Assembly (NCBI RefSeq): GCF_000620465.1
Contig: NZ_JIBE01000003.1
Span: 434,001-498,000 of the forward strand
Direction: 5' to 3'
Source of the DNA: Ralstonia sp. UNC404CL21Col
GTDB lineage: Bacteria > Pseudomonadota > Gammaproteobacteria > Burkholderiales > Burkholderiaceae
Length of the DNA stretch: 64,000 bases
A program made the position numbers and the translations under genes. The notes under the pieces are model-generated. The model was not told the DNA's origin. It searched no databases and saw only the letters and a program-made list of their open reading frames with translations. This document shows positions 1-8,681 of the stretch, one piece after another (position 1 is the first letter of the stretch; the number at the start of each line of letters is the position of its first letter).

Positions 1-132
<132 letters not shown>

Positions 133-158
133 TCGGTTCGGTCGATCGCCTTCGAAAG

Positions 159-182
159 ACGCTCCCTCGGGGGCGTTTTTTG
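159..182 (+). terminator. Rho-independent terminator of lysS
   Basis: A 7-bp stem (ACGCTCC pairing with GGGGCGT, one G-T wobble) closes a four-base loop and is followed by a run of six T. It lies 26 bases after the lysS stop codon. Confidence 0.85.
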
Positions 183-400
183 TTGCCTGCGGATGCGCAA
201 AACCCGCGCCCACCCCGCTATTTGTAACATCGCCTCGTTTCCACAATATGTATCAAACCGCGCCAAGTACTTGATTTTTAAAGGAAAAACCTCGGTACAG
301 ATGCTTACAAATTAAAACGGCATCCGTTTGGGCGATGAACCACACTGTGATCATCGAAAGGCCGCAACATGAACCAATCACGGGCCGCAGGAGAACGAAG

Positions 401-1144
401 ATGGACAACAACATCCAACCGAATCAAGGTCAGCAATACGGTGGCACGTCGCCGGGTCAAGTCCCGTCGTCGTCGCGACGCATGCATCCGCTGATGACGA
501 CGGCTGCTGTCGCCGTGATCATCGCCAGCCTGACGGCGGTGGCCGCCATTACCGGCGTGCTGCCCACCTCGAAGGCGACGCAGGGCAGCACGGACCCGAA
601 TGTGGCAGCCCAGTCGGCAGTGGCCATGCCGGGCGCTTCGGCACCGATGGCGCTGGCTGCACCGGGCCAGACGACGCAACCGAACCAGGCTGCTCCGTAT
701 CCGGCACAAAACGTCGCGCCCGCTCCGGCGCGCGCCCGTGAGCCGTCGTACGCTGAGCGCGCGCCGTCGGCCAACCCGAGCTATGCGCAAACCCAGCCGC
801 GCCAGTCGGCCAGCCCCTATGCCGGTCACGTGACGTCGGTCACCCCGATCACCACGCAAGGCAAGGAAACCGGCCTCGGCATGATCGGTGGCGCTGTGGT
901 GGGCGGGCTGCTGGGTAACCAGATTGGCCGCGGCAATGGCCGTACGCTGGCGACAGTCGGCGGCGCGGTAGCAGGCGGCTACGGTGGCCATGTGGCGGAA
1001 AACTACTACAGCCGCGACACCCAATACCGCGTGAACGTTCGCATGGACAACGGTACGACCCGCAGCTTCATGTACAAGGCTGCCCCGGGCTTCCAGGCAG
1101 GCGAACGCGTGCATGTCGAGAACGGGACGCTGGTGGCCGGTTAA
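401..1144 (+). CDS. Glycine-zipper 2TM-domain membrane protein
   Basis: A 247-residue protein. Residues about 30-55 form one hydrophobic helix (TTAAVAVIIASLTAVAAITG) near the N-terminus, followed by an Ala/Pro/Gln-rich linker (about 60-150). The C-terminal part carries a glycine-zipper 2TM domain, with GMIGGAVVGGLLGNQIGRG and a second Gly-rich helix starting GGAVAGGYGG, as in the Rickettsia 17-kDa surface antigen family. That fold usually sits in the inner or outer membrane; its job here is unknown. The start at 401 was chosen because CAGGAG lies 7 bases upstream; an in-frame ATG at 335 has no ribosome-binding site. It has its own terminator at 1168-1195. The 133-400 upstream spacer shows only AT-rich sequence with no promoter I would commit to. 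Confidence 0.85.
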   Translation: MDNNIQPNQGQQYGGTSPGQVPSSSRRMHPLMTTAAVAVIIASLTAVAAITGVLPTSKATQGSTDPNVAAQSAVAMPGASAPMALAAPGQTTQPNQAAPYPAQNVAPAPARAREPSYAERAPSANPSYAQTQPRQSASPYAGHVTSVTPITTQGKETGLGMIGGAVVGGLLGNQIGRGNGRTLATVGGAVAGGYGGHVAENYYSRDTQYRVNVRMDNGTTRSFMYKAAPGFQAGERVHVENGTLVAG

Positions 1145-1167
1145 TCCGGCGTCGCCTTCGCCCAAAA

Positions 1168-1195
1168 GAAAAACCGGCCTTCGGGCCGGTTTTTT
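1168..1195. terminator. Bidirectional terminator between the glycine-zipper gene and iscX
   Basis: AACCGGCC pairs with GGCCGGTT around a TTCG loop, with a run of A on the left and of T on the right. It can end the glycine-zipper transcript on the plus strand and the isc operon transcript on the minus strand. Confidence 0.9.
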
Positions 1196-1226
1196 CATGC
1201 GCACGCATTTGATTGAGGCTACGCGC

Positions 1227-1421
1227 TTATTCCGCTTCGTCGATCCAGGCTTGCTGGATGGCTTCGAGGAACTTCTCGCCGCCACGCTTGTGGTCATCAT
1301 CAAAGCCTTCCAGGGTGACGACCTTGTTGTGCAGGTCGACAAAGTTCAGGCGCGTCGGATCGACGTCAGGGTATTTGTCGTACAGCGCTTCCGCGATCTG
1401 CTGGATGTCGTTCCATTTCAT
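1227..1421 (-). CDS. iscX: Fe-S assembly protein IscX
   Basis: A 64-residue acidic protein starting MKWNDIQQIAEALYDKYPD, with DPTRLNFVDLHN and the ending AIQQAWIDE, which is the IscX (YfhJ) family over its whole length. IscX binds IscS at the same face as the frataxin CyaY and modulates cysteine desulfurase activity in the cytoplasm. It is the last gene of the isc operon, 31 bases after fdx, and is followed by a bidirectional terminator. Its size and place match the E. coli operon. Confidence 0.96.
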   Translation of the reverse strand: MKWNDIQQIAEALYDKYPDVDPTRLNFVDLHNKVVTLEGFDDDHKRGGEKFLEAIQQAWIDEAE

Positions 1422-1452
1422 GATGGCTTCCCTCCTCCGCTAGCCGGTCGGC

Positions 1453-1791
1453 TCAGTGGTTTTCCTTGGCGTGGTTGATCGTGTACTTCGGAATCTCGAC
1501 GGTCAGGTCCGTCTCCGCCACCTTGGCCTGGCAGGACAGGCGCGAGTTCGGCTCTAGGCCCCACGCCTTGTCGAGCAGATCATCTTCCTTCTCGGTCGCC
1601 TCATCCAGCGAATTGAAGCCCTCGCGCACGATCACGTGGCAGGTCGTGCAGGCACACGACTTCTCGCATGCATGCTCGATCTCGATGTCAGCGCCCAACA
1701 GCGCATCGCAGATGGTCGTGCCGGGCTTGGCTTCGATCACGGCCCCTTCCGGGCAGTATTCGACGTGAGGAAGGACGACGATGTGTGGCAT
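1453..1791 (-). CDS. fdx: ISC-type [2Fe-2S] ferredoxin
   Basis: A 112-residue adrenodoxin-type ferredoxin that supplies electrons to IscU-based cluster assembly. The four cluster ligands are visible: Cys42, Cys48 and Cys51 in ACEKSCACTTCHV and Cys87 in RLSCQA. The ending KYTINHAKENH is usual for this subfamily. The ATG at 1791 begins MPHIVVLPH; the open frame continues further upstream into the hscA region but that extension is out of family. It lies 52 bases downstream of hscA and 31 bases upstream of iscX. Confidence 0.97.
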   Translation of the reverse strand: MPHIVVLPHVEYCPEGAVIEAKPGTTICDALLGADIEIEHACEKSCACTTCHVIVREGFNSLDEATEKEDDLLDKAWGLEPNSRLSCQAKVAETDLTVEIPKYTINHAKENH

Positions 1792-1843
1792 GAAGAAACT
1801 CGTTCGATATGTGATGTGTGTTTGGGGGGGATGCGATCGGCGA

Positions 1844-3709
1844 TCAGCCGAGCTCCTCGATACGTTTGCCGGCGAGCGCCTTGCGAATGCCGCGGTCCAT
1901 GCGGCGTGCGGCGAATTCGTCGGTGCCATGCGAGAGGGCATCCACGGCGTCCTTGATGGCGCGGTGGTCTTCGCCCTGCATGGTGGTGCGCAGCGCGGCG
2001 ATCTCCGCGTCGATGGTGGCGCGCTCCTCGGGCGACAGCAGATCGCCATCGGCGGCCAGCGCCTGCGACAGCGCCTCCAGCAGGCGCTCGGCCTCAACAC
2101 GCTCCTCCGCCAGCGCTCGACGGCGCATGTCCTCTTCGGCGGACTGGAAACCTTCCTGCAGCATGCGAGCGACATCGTCATCGGCCAGACCGTACGACGG
2201 CTTGACAGTGATCGACGCTTCCACGCCCGACACCGTTTCGCGTGCGGACACCGACAACAACCCATCGGCGTCGACCTGGTACGTCACCCGGATGCGAGCG
2301 GCGCCGGCCACCATCGGCGGGATGCCGCGCAACTCGAAGCGCGCCAGCGAACGGCAATCGCTCGCGAGTTCACGCTCGCCTTGCAGCACGTGGATCGCCA
2401 TGGCCGTCTGGCCGTCCTTGAACGTGGTGAATTCCTGCGCGCGCGCGACGGGAATCGTGCTGTTGCGCGGGATGATCTTCTCGACCAGGCCGCCCATCGT
2501 CTCGACACCCAGCGACAGCGGGATCACGTCGAGCAACAGCCAGTCTTCGCCCGGCGCGCGGTTGCCGGCCAGCAGGTTGGCCTGCATGGCAGCACCAATG
2601 GCGACCACCTGGTCCGGATCGAGGTTCGTGAGCGGCGTGCGACCAAACAGCTGCCCGACGGCGCGACGGATGATCGGCATACGCGTGGCGCCGCCCACCA
2701 GCACGACACCCTTCACGTCTTCCACTGTCACGCCCGCATCGCGCAACGCGCGGCGCACCGGCGACAGCGTCTTTTGCACGAGGTTGGCGGTCAGTTCGGC
2801 GAAGGTCTCGGCGGTCAGCACGAGGTGGACGGTCTCGCCGGTGGAGAGCATCGCGTCAATCTCGGTGCTGTCAGCGGTGGAGAGCCATTCCTTGGCGGCG
2901 CGCGCCTTGTTCAGCAGCAGGCGCGTGTCTTCGGCCGAGAGCGGTTGCAGACCGGCTTGCTCGACGATCCAGCACACAACGCGCTGGTCGAAATCGTCAC
3001 CGCCGAGCGCGGAGTCGCCGCCCGTCGACATCACCTCGAACACGCCCTTGGTGAGCTTGAGCACCGAGATGTCGAACGTCCCGCCCCCCAGGTCATAGAC
3101 GGCGTAAATGCCTTCGGCGGCGTTGTCCAGGCCGTAGGCGATGGCAGCCGCGGTCGGCTCATTCAGCAGACGCAGCACGTTCAGGCCGGCCAGCTTGGCG
3201 GCGTCCTTGGTGGCCTGGCGCTGCGCATCGTCAAAGTACGCCGGCACGGTGATGACGGCGCCGACAAGCTCATCGCCGAGCGTATCTTCCGCGCGCTGCC
3301 GCAGCGTGGCGAGAATCTCGGCCGACACCTCCACCGGGCTTTTCACGCCGGCCACGGTCTTCAACTGCACCATGCCGGGCGCGTCGACGAAGTCGTACGG
3401 CGTGTTCTCGATGTGGGCAACATCCTTCAGGCCGCGCCCCATGAAACGCTTGACCGAGATGATGGTGTTTTTCGGGTCGCGCACGGCTTCGGCCTGCGCC
3501 TTGTAGCCGATGTGGGCGCCGCCCGAGGGCAGATAGCGCACCACGGAGGGCAACAGCGGGCGCCCCTGATCGTCGGGCAACACTTCCGGCACGCTGCTGC
3601 GCACGGAGGCCACCAGCGAGTTGGTCGTGCCCAGGTCGATACCGACCGCCAGACGGCGCTGGTGCGGTGCGGGCGATTCGCCGGGTTCGGAAATCTGCAG
3701 TAAAGCCAT
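1844..3709 (-). CDS. hscA: Fe-S assembly chaperone HscA (Hsp70)
   Basis: A 621-residue Hsp70-class ATPase specialised for IscU. The nucleotide-binding domain shows [13 protein letters not shown] near residue 20, [20 protein letters not shown], and [17 protein letters not shown]; the substrate-binding domain follows from about residue 390. With HscB it binds the LPPVK peptide of IscU and drives cluster release to acceptors. The ATG at 3709 ([12 protein letters not shown]) is the family start; an in-frame ATG 51 bases upstream would add a non-conserved tail. It is 69 bases after hscB and 52 before fdx. Confidence 0.97.
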   Translation of the reverse strand: MALLQISEPGESPAPHQRRLAVGIDLGTTNSLVASVRSSVPEVLPDDQGRPLLPSVVRYLPSGGAHIGYKAQAEAVRDPKNTIISVKRFMGRGLKDVAHIENTPYDFVDAPGMVQLKTVAGVKSPVEVSAEILATLRQRAEDTLGDELVGAVITVPAYFDDAQRQATKDAAKLAGLNVLRLLNEPTAAAIAYGLDNAAEGIYAVYDLGGGTFDISVLKLTKGVFEVMSTGGDSALGGDDFDQRVVCWIVEQAGLQPLSAEDTRLLLNKARAAKEWLSTADSTEIDAMLSTGETVHLVLTAETFAELTANLVQKTLSPVRRALRDAGVTVEDVKGVVLVGGATRMPIIRRAVGQLFGRTPLTNLDPDQVVAIGAAMQANLLAGNRAPGEDWLLLDVIPLSLGVETMGGLVEKIIPRNSTIPVARAQEFTTFKDGQTAMAIHVLQGERELASDCRSLARFELRGIPPMVAGAARIRVTYQVDADGLLSVSARETVSGVEASITVKPSYGLADDDVARMLQEGFQSAEEDMRRRALAEERVEAERLLEALSQALAADGDLLSPEERATIDAEIAALRTTMQGEDHRAIKDAVDALSHGTDEFAARRMDRGIRKALAGKRIEELG

Positions 3710-3778
3710 GGGGATGTCTCGATTGCGCGGATGGGCTGCCTGCCGGGGCAAACCCAACATTGTCGCAAATTCTGGGTT

Positions 3779-4318
3779 CTAGTCGTCCAGCCGGTCGATG
3801 GCCTCGGCGGTGTCGCGTTCGATCTTTTCGATGAACATCAGTTGGCGCACGGCATCGGCTGCCGCCGCGGTGTTGCCATCGCCACCGAGCAGGCCGGACA
3901 GCGCCTGATAACGCGTACGTTTTTCCTTGCGCAGCATGGTCAGCAAATCGTCCAGCGCATCCACGTTGCGCTCGGCCTTGGCGTCGCCGAGCGTTTCGCG
4001 CCATTCCATTTGCTGCATCAGAAACGCAGGCGGCATGGCCGTGTTGTTTTCGGCCTGCACGTCGATACCGCGCAGGTGCAGCAGATACGTCGCCCGCTTG
4101 AGCGGATCACGCAGCGTCTGATAGGCCTCGTTGGCGCGCGTGGCCCATTGCATGGCGACGCGGCGTTCGGCGTCGCCCGCATGAGCGTAACGATCGGGAT
4201 GCGCCTGCGACTGCACGGTGCGGTAGGCAGCGTTCAGCGCGTCGTCGTCGACCTCGAAGTGCTCGGGCAGGCCGAAGAGGGAAAAATGCGTCGTGTTTGC
4301 GGACAAACCGGAATTCAT
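3779..4318 (-). CDS. hscB: Fe-S assembly co-chaperone HscB
   Basis: A 179-residue J-domain protein that delivers IscU to HscA and stimulates its ATPase. The J-domain occupies about residues 8-78 and carries the obligatory HPD tripeptide at 40-42 (QAHPDRYAH). The C-terminal three-helix domain that docks IscU follows (about 95-175). The ATG at 4318 gives [18 protein letters not shown], the usual HscB N-terminus; an upstream in-frame ATG at 4369 would overlap the spacer after DUF3565. It is 34 bases downstream of the DUF3565 gene. Confidence 0.96.
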   Translation of the reverse strand: MNSGLSANTTHFSLFGLPEHFEVDDDALNAAYRTVQSQAHPDRYAHAGDAERRVAMQWATRANEAYQTLRDPLKRATYLLHLRGIDVQAENNTAMPPAFLMQQMEWRETLGDAKAERNVDALDDLLTMLRKEKRTRYQALSGLLGGDGNTAAAADAVRQLMFIEKIERDTAEAIDRLDD

Positions 4319-4352
4319 GAATAAAAAAAGCGGCCGCGCCGCCTCGTGTTCC

Positions 4353-4553
4353 TTATTCGACCGGCTCACCCCGATCGCACTTCAGGCACTCCACCACCGC
4401 GCCGATCTTGCTGGCCCGCCCGGCTTCCGTTTCCGTCCAGGGCCGCAGTTGCCAGGGCGGATCGTGACGCATGTGCTGCCCATGTCCGCAAGCGAGACGG
4501 GCGACCCAGTGGCCCTCCTCGTCCCGCTCGAAACCGATAATCGCTTGCTTCAA
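4353..4553 (-). CDS. Small DUF3565 protein inserted in the isc operon
   Basis: A 66-residue protein with [32 protein letters not shown] and [10 protein letters not shown]. This pattern is the DUF3565 family, whose function is not known. Potential metal ligands are Cys22, His24, His27, His30, Cys56 and Cys59, so a small zinc or iron site is possible (inference). It sits 10 bases after iscA and 34 before hscB, in the same orientation, so it must be co-transcribed with Fe-S assembly genes. The classical E. coli operon has nothing at this place. Confidence 0.85.
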   Translation of the reverse strand: MKQAIIGFERDEEGHWVARLACGHGQHMRHDPPWQLRPWTETEAGRASKIGAVVECLKCDRGEPVE

Positions 4554-4563
4554 CGTGCCCCGC

Positions 4564-4884
4564 TCACACGCGGAACGACTCGCCGCAACCGCATTCGTCC
4601 TTCACGTTCGGGTTGTTGAAGCGGAAACCTTCGTTCAGCCCTTCACGTGCGTAGTCCAGCTCGGTGCCGTCGATGTACGGCAGACTCTTCGGATCGACGA
4701 TCACCTTGACGCCGTTGGATTCGAAGACTTGGTCTTCGGCGGCAATCTCATCTGCGTATTCGAGCTTGTAGGCGAGGCCCGAACAGCCCGTGGTCTTCAC
4801 GCCCACGCGCAGGCCCACGCCTTTGCCACGGCGGGTCAGGTAGCGGGAAACGTGCTGCGCGGCCTTGTCGGTCAGGGTGATCAT
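4564..4884 (-). CDS. iscA: Fe-S assembly A-type carrier IscA
   Basis: A 106-residue A-type carrier that passes clusters or iron to apo-proteins. The three conserved ligands are Cys34 in [10 protein letters not shown] and Cys98/Cys100 in DECGCGESF. The length equals that of E. coli IscA (107 residues). It is 26 bases after iscU and 10 bases before the DUF3565 gene on the minus strand. SufA and ErpA share the fold, but the position after iscU makes IscA the assignment. Confidence 0.96.
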   Translation of the reverse strand: MITLTDKAAQHVSRYLTRRGKGVGLRVGVKTTGCSGLAYKLEYADEIAAEDQVFESNGVKVIVDPKSLPYIDGTELDYAREGLNEGFRFNNPNVKDECGCGESFRV

Positions 4885-4910
4885 GCTGCGTCCTTTCTAT
4901 CCAAACGGGC

Positions 4911-5312
4911 TCAAGCAGCCTTCTGCTCGGCCGAACCGTGCTTTTCCTTGTAGTCGGCCACGGCCGCCTTGATTGCGTCTTCAGCCAGGATCGAGCAGTG
5001 GATCTTCACCGGCGGCAGCGCCAGTTCTTCAGCGATCGCCGTGTTGCGGATCTCCAGCGCTTGGTCCAGCGTCTTGCCCTTCACCCATTCCGTCACCAGC
5101 GACGACGAAGCGATGGCCGAACCGCAGCCGTAGGTCTTGAACTTTGCGTCTTCGATCACGCCCTGCTCGTTGACCTTGATCTGCAGCTTCATCACGTCGC
5201 CGCAAGCCGGCGCGCCGACCATGCCGGTACCGACCGTGTCGTCGCCCTTCTCGAACGAACCGACGTTGCGCGGGTTTTCGTAATGATCCAGAACTTGGTT
5301 GCTGTAAGACAT
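4911..5312 (-). CDS. iscU: Fe-S cluster scaffold IscU
   Basis: A 133-residue scaffold on which [2Fe-2S] and [4Fe-4S] clusters are built with sulfur from IscS. Ligands are Cys37 (APACGD, with Asp39), Cys63 (TYGCGSA) and Cys106 (IHCSILAEDA). The HscA recognition peptide LPPVK is at 99-103. It lies 71 bases downstream of iscS. A strongly purine-rich ribosome-binding site (GAAAGAGG) precedes the ATG. Confidence 0.97.
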   Translation of the reverse strand: MSYSNQVLDHYENPRNVGSFEKGDDTVGTGMVGAPACGDVMKLQIKVNEQGVIEDAKFKTYGCGSAIASSSLVTEWVKGKTLDQALEIRNTAIAEELALPPVKIHCSILAEDAIKAAVADYKEKHGSAEQKAA

Positions 5313-5383
5313 TTCACACCTCTTTCAATCGTTGGCTGGCGCGGGGGCGCCTGTTATTCGCTATCGGTGAAAACGCGCCGCGC

Positions 5384-6601
5384 TCAGTGCGCCGCCCATT
5401 GAATGCTGTTCAGATCCACGCCGTCCTTGTACATCTCCCACAGCGGAGACAGGTCGCGCAGCTTGCCGATCTTGCTCTTGAGCAGCTCAACCACGTAATC
5501 GACTTCTTCTTCGGTCGTGAAGCGGCCCACCGTGAAGCGGATCGAGCTGTGTGCCAGTTCGTCGTTGCGCCCCAGGGCGCGCAGCACGTACGACGGCTCC
5601 AGCGAGGCCGACGTGCAAGCCGAGCCCGACGACACGGCGACGTCCTTGATCGCCATGATCAGCGACTCGCCTTCCACAAAGTTGAAGCTGATGTTCAGGT
5701 TGTGCGGCACACGGGCTTCCATGTCGCCGTTCACGTACACCTCTTCCATCGTGTTCAGGCCGCGGTACAGGCGATCGCGCAGCATGCGAATGCGCTCGTT
5801 CTCGGTCGCCATTTCTTCCTTGGCGATGCGGAAAGCCTCACCCATGCCGACGATCTGGTGCGTGGCCAGCGTGCCCGAACGCATGCCGCGCTCGTGGCCG
5901 CCGCCGTGCATCTGCGCTTCGATGCGGATACGCGGCTTGCGTCGCACGTACAGCGCGCCGATACCCTTCGGGCCATACGTCTTGTGTGCCGAGAACGACA
6001 TCAGGTCAACCTTCAGCTTCTGCAGGTCGATTTCCACCTTGCCCGTCGCCTGCGCGGCATCGACGTGGAAGATCACGCCCTTCTCGCGGCAGATTTCGCC
6101 CAGCGTTTCGATGTCTTGAATGACGCCGATCTCGTTGTTCACCATCATCACCGAGGCGAGGATGGTGTCGGGGCGGATCGCTTGCTTGAAGACTTCGATG
6201 TCGATCAGGCCGTTGTCCTTCACGTCCAGGTACGTCACTTCGAAGCCCTGGCGCTCCAGCTCACGCGTCGTGTCCAGCACAGCCTTGTGCTCGGTCTTGA
6301 CGGTGATGATGTGCTTGCCCTTGCTGCTGTAGAAGTTGGCAGCGCCCTTGATCGCCAGGTTGTCGGATTCGGTGGCGCCGGACGTCCAGACGATTTCACG
6401 CGGGTCGGCATTCACCAGCGCGGCAACCTGCTCGCGCGCGGTCTCGACCGCCTTTTCGGCTTCCCAACCAAACGGGTGGCTGCGCGAAGCCGGATTGCCG
6501 AAACTCTCGCGCAGATACGGGATCATCTTGTCGACCACGCGCGGATCCACCGGCGTCGTCGCGGAATAGTCCATGTAGATGGGAAGCTGCAGGGTGCTCA
6601 T
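5384..6601 (-). CDS. iscS: Cysteine desulfurase IscS
   Basis: A 405-residue class V PLP enzyme that converts cysteine to alanine and holds sulfur as a persulfide for IscU and for tRNA thiolation. PLP is bound by Lys207 ([12 protein letters not shown]), one residue off the E. coli number, and the persulfide cysteine is Cys329 in [14 protein letters not shown] on a mobile loop. The C-terminus ends LNSIQWAAH, the IscU-docking tail of group I enzymes. It is 74 bases after iscR, and 71 before iscU. Confidence 0.98.
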   Translation of the reverse strand: MSTLQLPIYMDYSATTPVDPRVVDKMIPYLRESFGNPASRSHPFGWEAEKAVETAREQVAALVNADPREIVWTSGATESDNLAIKGAANFYSSKGKHIITVKTEHKAVLDTTRELERQGFEVTYLDVKDNGLIDIEVFKQAIRPDTILASVMMVNNEIGVIQDIETLGEICREKGVIFHVDAAQATGKVEIDLQKLKVDLMSFSAHKTYGPKGIGALYVRRKPRIRIEAQMHGGGHERGMRSGTLATHQIVGMGEAFRIAKEEMATENERIRMLRDRLYRGLNTMEEVYVNGDMEARVPHNLNISFNFVEGESLIMAIKDVAVSSGSACTSASLEPSYVLRALGRNDELAHSSIRFTVGRFTTEEEVDYVVELLKSKIGKLRDLSPLWEMYKDGVDLNSIQWAAH

Positions 6602-6675
6602 ATCTTGTCTGCCTTATGTGGGGGGCGATGTTCTTGTGTGGCGCCGGCATCGTGGCCAGCCTCACGCTGGCGCAA

Positions 6676-7269
6676 TTACGACTGCGCCAGACTGAAAACG
6701 GAGTTGACCAGCGGGGCGCGCTTGACCGGTTCGGCGGCGACCGAGGTGGCGGCCGGCGCGTCGACGGTGCGCGCGCGTGCCGGGGCACGTTCGCGGCGAG
6801 CCGGACGCGCTTCACGCATGTCCTGGATCACTTCGGGCTGACGCTCGCGTTGCTGATCGACCAGGTTCTGCAGCGACACCGAATCGAGATACTCGACCAT
6901 CTTCTGATTGAGGGTCGCCCACAGGTCGTGCGTCATGCAGCGGCCCGTATGGCCGCCGACATGCTCTTCGCCGCCGCAGTTGCCCTTGCCGCCGCATTGG
7001 GTCGCATCGAGCGGCTCATCCACGGCAATGATGATGTCGGCAACGGTCACGTCGTCGGCACGGCGCGCGAGGCTGTAGCCGCCGCCCGGACCGCGCACGC
7101 TTTCCACGATTTCGTGGCGGCGCAGTTTGCCGAACAGCTGCTCCAGATACGACAGCGAAATTTTCTGACGCTGGCTGATGCCAGCCAGCGTGACCGGGCC
7201 CTGCTCCTGGCGTAGCGCCAAGTCAATCATGGCGGTGACCGCGAAGCGGCCTTTGGTGGTCAATCTCAT
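6676..7269 (-). CDS. iscR: Rrf2-family Fe-S regulator IscR, with an enlarged ligand loop
   Basis: A 197-residue [2Fe-2S] repressor that shuts down the isc operon when clusters are plentiful. The winged helix-turn-helix covers about residues 1-75 (MRLTTKGRFAVTAMIDLA, then VRGPGGGYSLARR). The ligand region reads C92-GGKGN-C98, then Cys111 and His114 in RCMTHDLW. In E. coli IscR the third ligand is Cys104 and the histidine is His107, so here 7 extra residues rich in Gly and His lie between the second and third cysteines. A tail of about 45 residues rich in Ala/Arg/Pro extends beyond the E. coli length. The ATG at 7269 is fixed by the family start; the frame continues upstream through the promoter. 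Confidence 0.95.
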   Translation of the reverse strand: MRLTTKGRFAVTAMIDLALRQEQGPVTLAGISQRQKISLSYLEQLFGKLRRHEIVESVRGPGGGYSLARRADDVTVADIIIAVDEPLDATQCGGKGNCGGEEHVGGHTGRCMTHDLWATLNQKMVEYLDSVSLQNLVDQQRERQPEVIQDMREARPARRERAPARARTVDAPAATSVAAEPVKRAPLVNSVFSLAQS

Positions 7270-7301
7270 GGCGTCGGGGAAATACCTGATCGTTTTGCTC
7301 A

Positions 7302-7331
7302 AGTATAAAGGAACCCGACAAAATCGGTCAA
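7302..7331 (-). promoter_or_regulatory. Sigma-70 promoter of the isc operon
   Basis: On the minus strand a -35 box TTGACC (7326-7331) is followed after 18 bases by a -10 box TATACT (7302-7307). Transcription would begin near 7295, about 25 bases upstream of the iscR start codon. This is the best promoter in the window. Confidence 0.8.
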
Positions 7332-7333
7332 CT
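7313..7333 (-). promoter_or_regulatory. Probable IscR type 1 binding site
   Basis: Overlapping the -35 box the minus strand reads AGTTGACCGATTTTGTCGGG. This resembles the site that IscR holds in front of E. coli iscR (GTTGACC, A/T-rich centre, then TCGGG). Binding here would block RNA polymerase, giving the usual negative feedback. The match is by eye, from memory of the E. coli site. Confidence 0.65.
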
Positions 7334-7576
7334 AAGGTGTCGGGGGATTCCGCGTCGCAGCAAGGGGATTTGCAGAGCCCGAAAAACGGGGTGGCCACGC
7401 GGCAGGCCGTATTGTGGACTAAAACAATCAACCACGTCCGATAGGGCTATCCGGCCACTTCCGCAGCGCAACTTGCATACCCGTCTCGAATGGCGCGTCA
7501 CTGCGGGTTTTTCCTTATGCGGTGAAAAGCGCAATTTCATTGACTTCTGTTACTCGGTAGCCGAGACTGTCAGATA

Positions 7577-7590
7577 CGCAAACGTTTGCG
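7577..7590. promoter_or_regulatory. LacI-family operator in front of the rbs operon
   Basis: CGCAAACGTTTGCG is a perfect 14-bp palindrome with the central CG typical of LacI/RbsR/PurR operators. It is 102 bases upstream of the rbsB start codon, and the matching repressor gene (11278-12318) is in the same operon. The rest of the 7334-7692 spacer shows no gene; a -35-like TTGACT occurs at 7540-7545 but I see no good -10 to pair with it. Confidence 0.75.
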
Positions 7591-7692
7591 AAGAGCGAGG
7601 CGCGATTGCCCTTAGGAATGCCTTACGGCGTGACACGGCAGCGACGCCCGCACCCACCCGCCCCAGACAGGCCTCTTCCTGGAGGAGACACC

Positions 7693-8652
7693 ATGGATAT
7701 CCGCCGTCGCCGCGCCCTGCACCTTGGCGTGGGCTCTGCCGTCGCTGCTGCTCTGCCGTTCCCGTTTTCGCTGGCGCACGCCGCCAACCAGCCGCCCAAG
7801 GTTGCGCTGGTCATGAAATCGCTCGCCAACGAGTTCTTCCTCACCATGGAGAACGGCGCGCGCAAGCATCAGAAGGACCACGCGTCGGAGTACACGCTGC
7901 TGACGAACGGCATTCGCGACGAAACCGACACCGCCGGGCAGATCCGCTTGGTCGAGCAAATGCTCGTCGCGCGTGTGGACGCGCTGGTGCTGGCGCCGGC
8001 CGACTCTAAGGCGTTGGTGCCGGTCGTCAAGAAGGCCGTGGACGCGGGCATTCTCGTCATCAATATCGACAACCGGCTCGACCCGGCGGCGCTCAGGGAA
8101 AAGGGCCTTAACGTGCCTTTCGTGGGGCCGGACAACCGCAAGGGTGCGCGACTGGTGGGCGACTTTGTTGCCAAGTCGCTCAAGCCGGGCGATGCCGTGG
8201 GCATCATCGAGGGCATTCCGACCACCACCAATGCCCAGCAGCGCACCGCCGGCTTCAAGGACGCGGCCGAAGCCGCCAAGCTGAAGATCGCAGGCGTGCA
8301 ATCGGGCGAGTGGGAAATCGACAAGGGCAACAAAGTGGCGGCCGCCATGCTGCGTTCCGAGCCCAATCTGAAGGCGCTGCTGTGCGGCAACGACAACATG
8401 GCGATCGGCGCCGTATCGGCGGTGCGCGCGGCCGGCAAGCTGGGCAAGGTGCTGATTGGCGGTTATGACAACATCGACGCCATCAAGGCCATGCTGGCTG
8501 ATGGGCGTGTCGTTGCGACGGCCGATCAGCACGCCGATCAGCAAGCCGTCTACGGCATCGAGACCGCCCTGAAGGCGCTGGCCTCCAAGACGCCGCAGGC
8601 GAAGCTGTCAGGTGTCGTCGAGACACCGGTCAACCTCGTCACGCGTTCCTGA
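7693..8652 (+). CDS. rbsB: Ribose-type ABC transporter, periplasmic substrate-binding protein
   Basis: A 319-residue periplasmic binding protein of the sugar-binding type 1 family. Residues 1-30 are a signal peptide with four arginines before the hydrophobic core (DIRRRRALHLG), so Tat export is possible. The mature part starts ANQPPKVALVMKSLANEFF and contains GGYDNIDAI and ATADQHADQQAVYG, the regions that line the sugar pocket in RbsB-like proteins. The ATG at 7693 was chosen because GGAGGAG lies just before it; an in-frame ATG at 7606 would bury the signal peptide. It heads an rbsBACRK operon. The exact sugar (ribose, xylose, arabinose) cannot be proved from sequence, but the linked ribokinase favours ribose. 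Confidence 0.88.
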   Translation: MDIRRRRALHLGVGSAVAAALPFPFSLAHAANQPPKVALVMKSLANEFFLTMENGARKHQKDHASEYTLLTNGIRDETDTAGQIRLVEQMLVARVDALVLAPADSKALVPVVKKAVDAGILVINIDNRLDPAALREKGLNVPFVGPDNRKGARLVGDFVAKSLKPGDAVGIIEGIPTTTNAQQRTAGFKDAAEAAKLKIAGVQSGEWEIDKGNKVAAAMLRSEPNLKALLCGNDNMAIGAVSAVRAAGKLGKVLIGGYDNIDAIKAMLADGRVVATADQHADQQAVYGIETALKALASKTPQAKLSGVVETPVNLVTRS

Positions 8653-8681
8653 CCCGACAGACCGGCCAGCCGCCGCCAGCC

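Noticed and set aside
1781-3703. A 640-codon open frame on the plus strand opposite hscA
   Set aside because: It is antisense to a certain gene, has low-complexity Arg/His/Gly composition, no ribosome-binding site and no family motif. Such frames are expected in GC-rich coding DNA.
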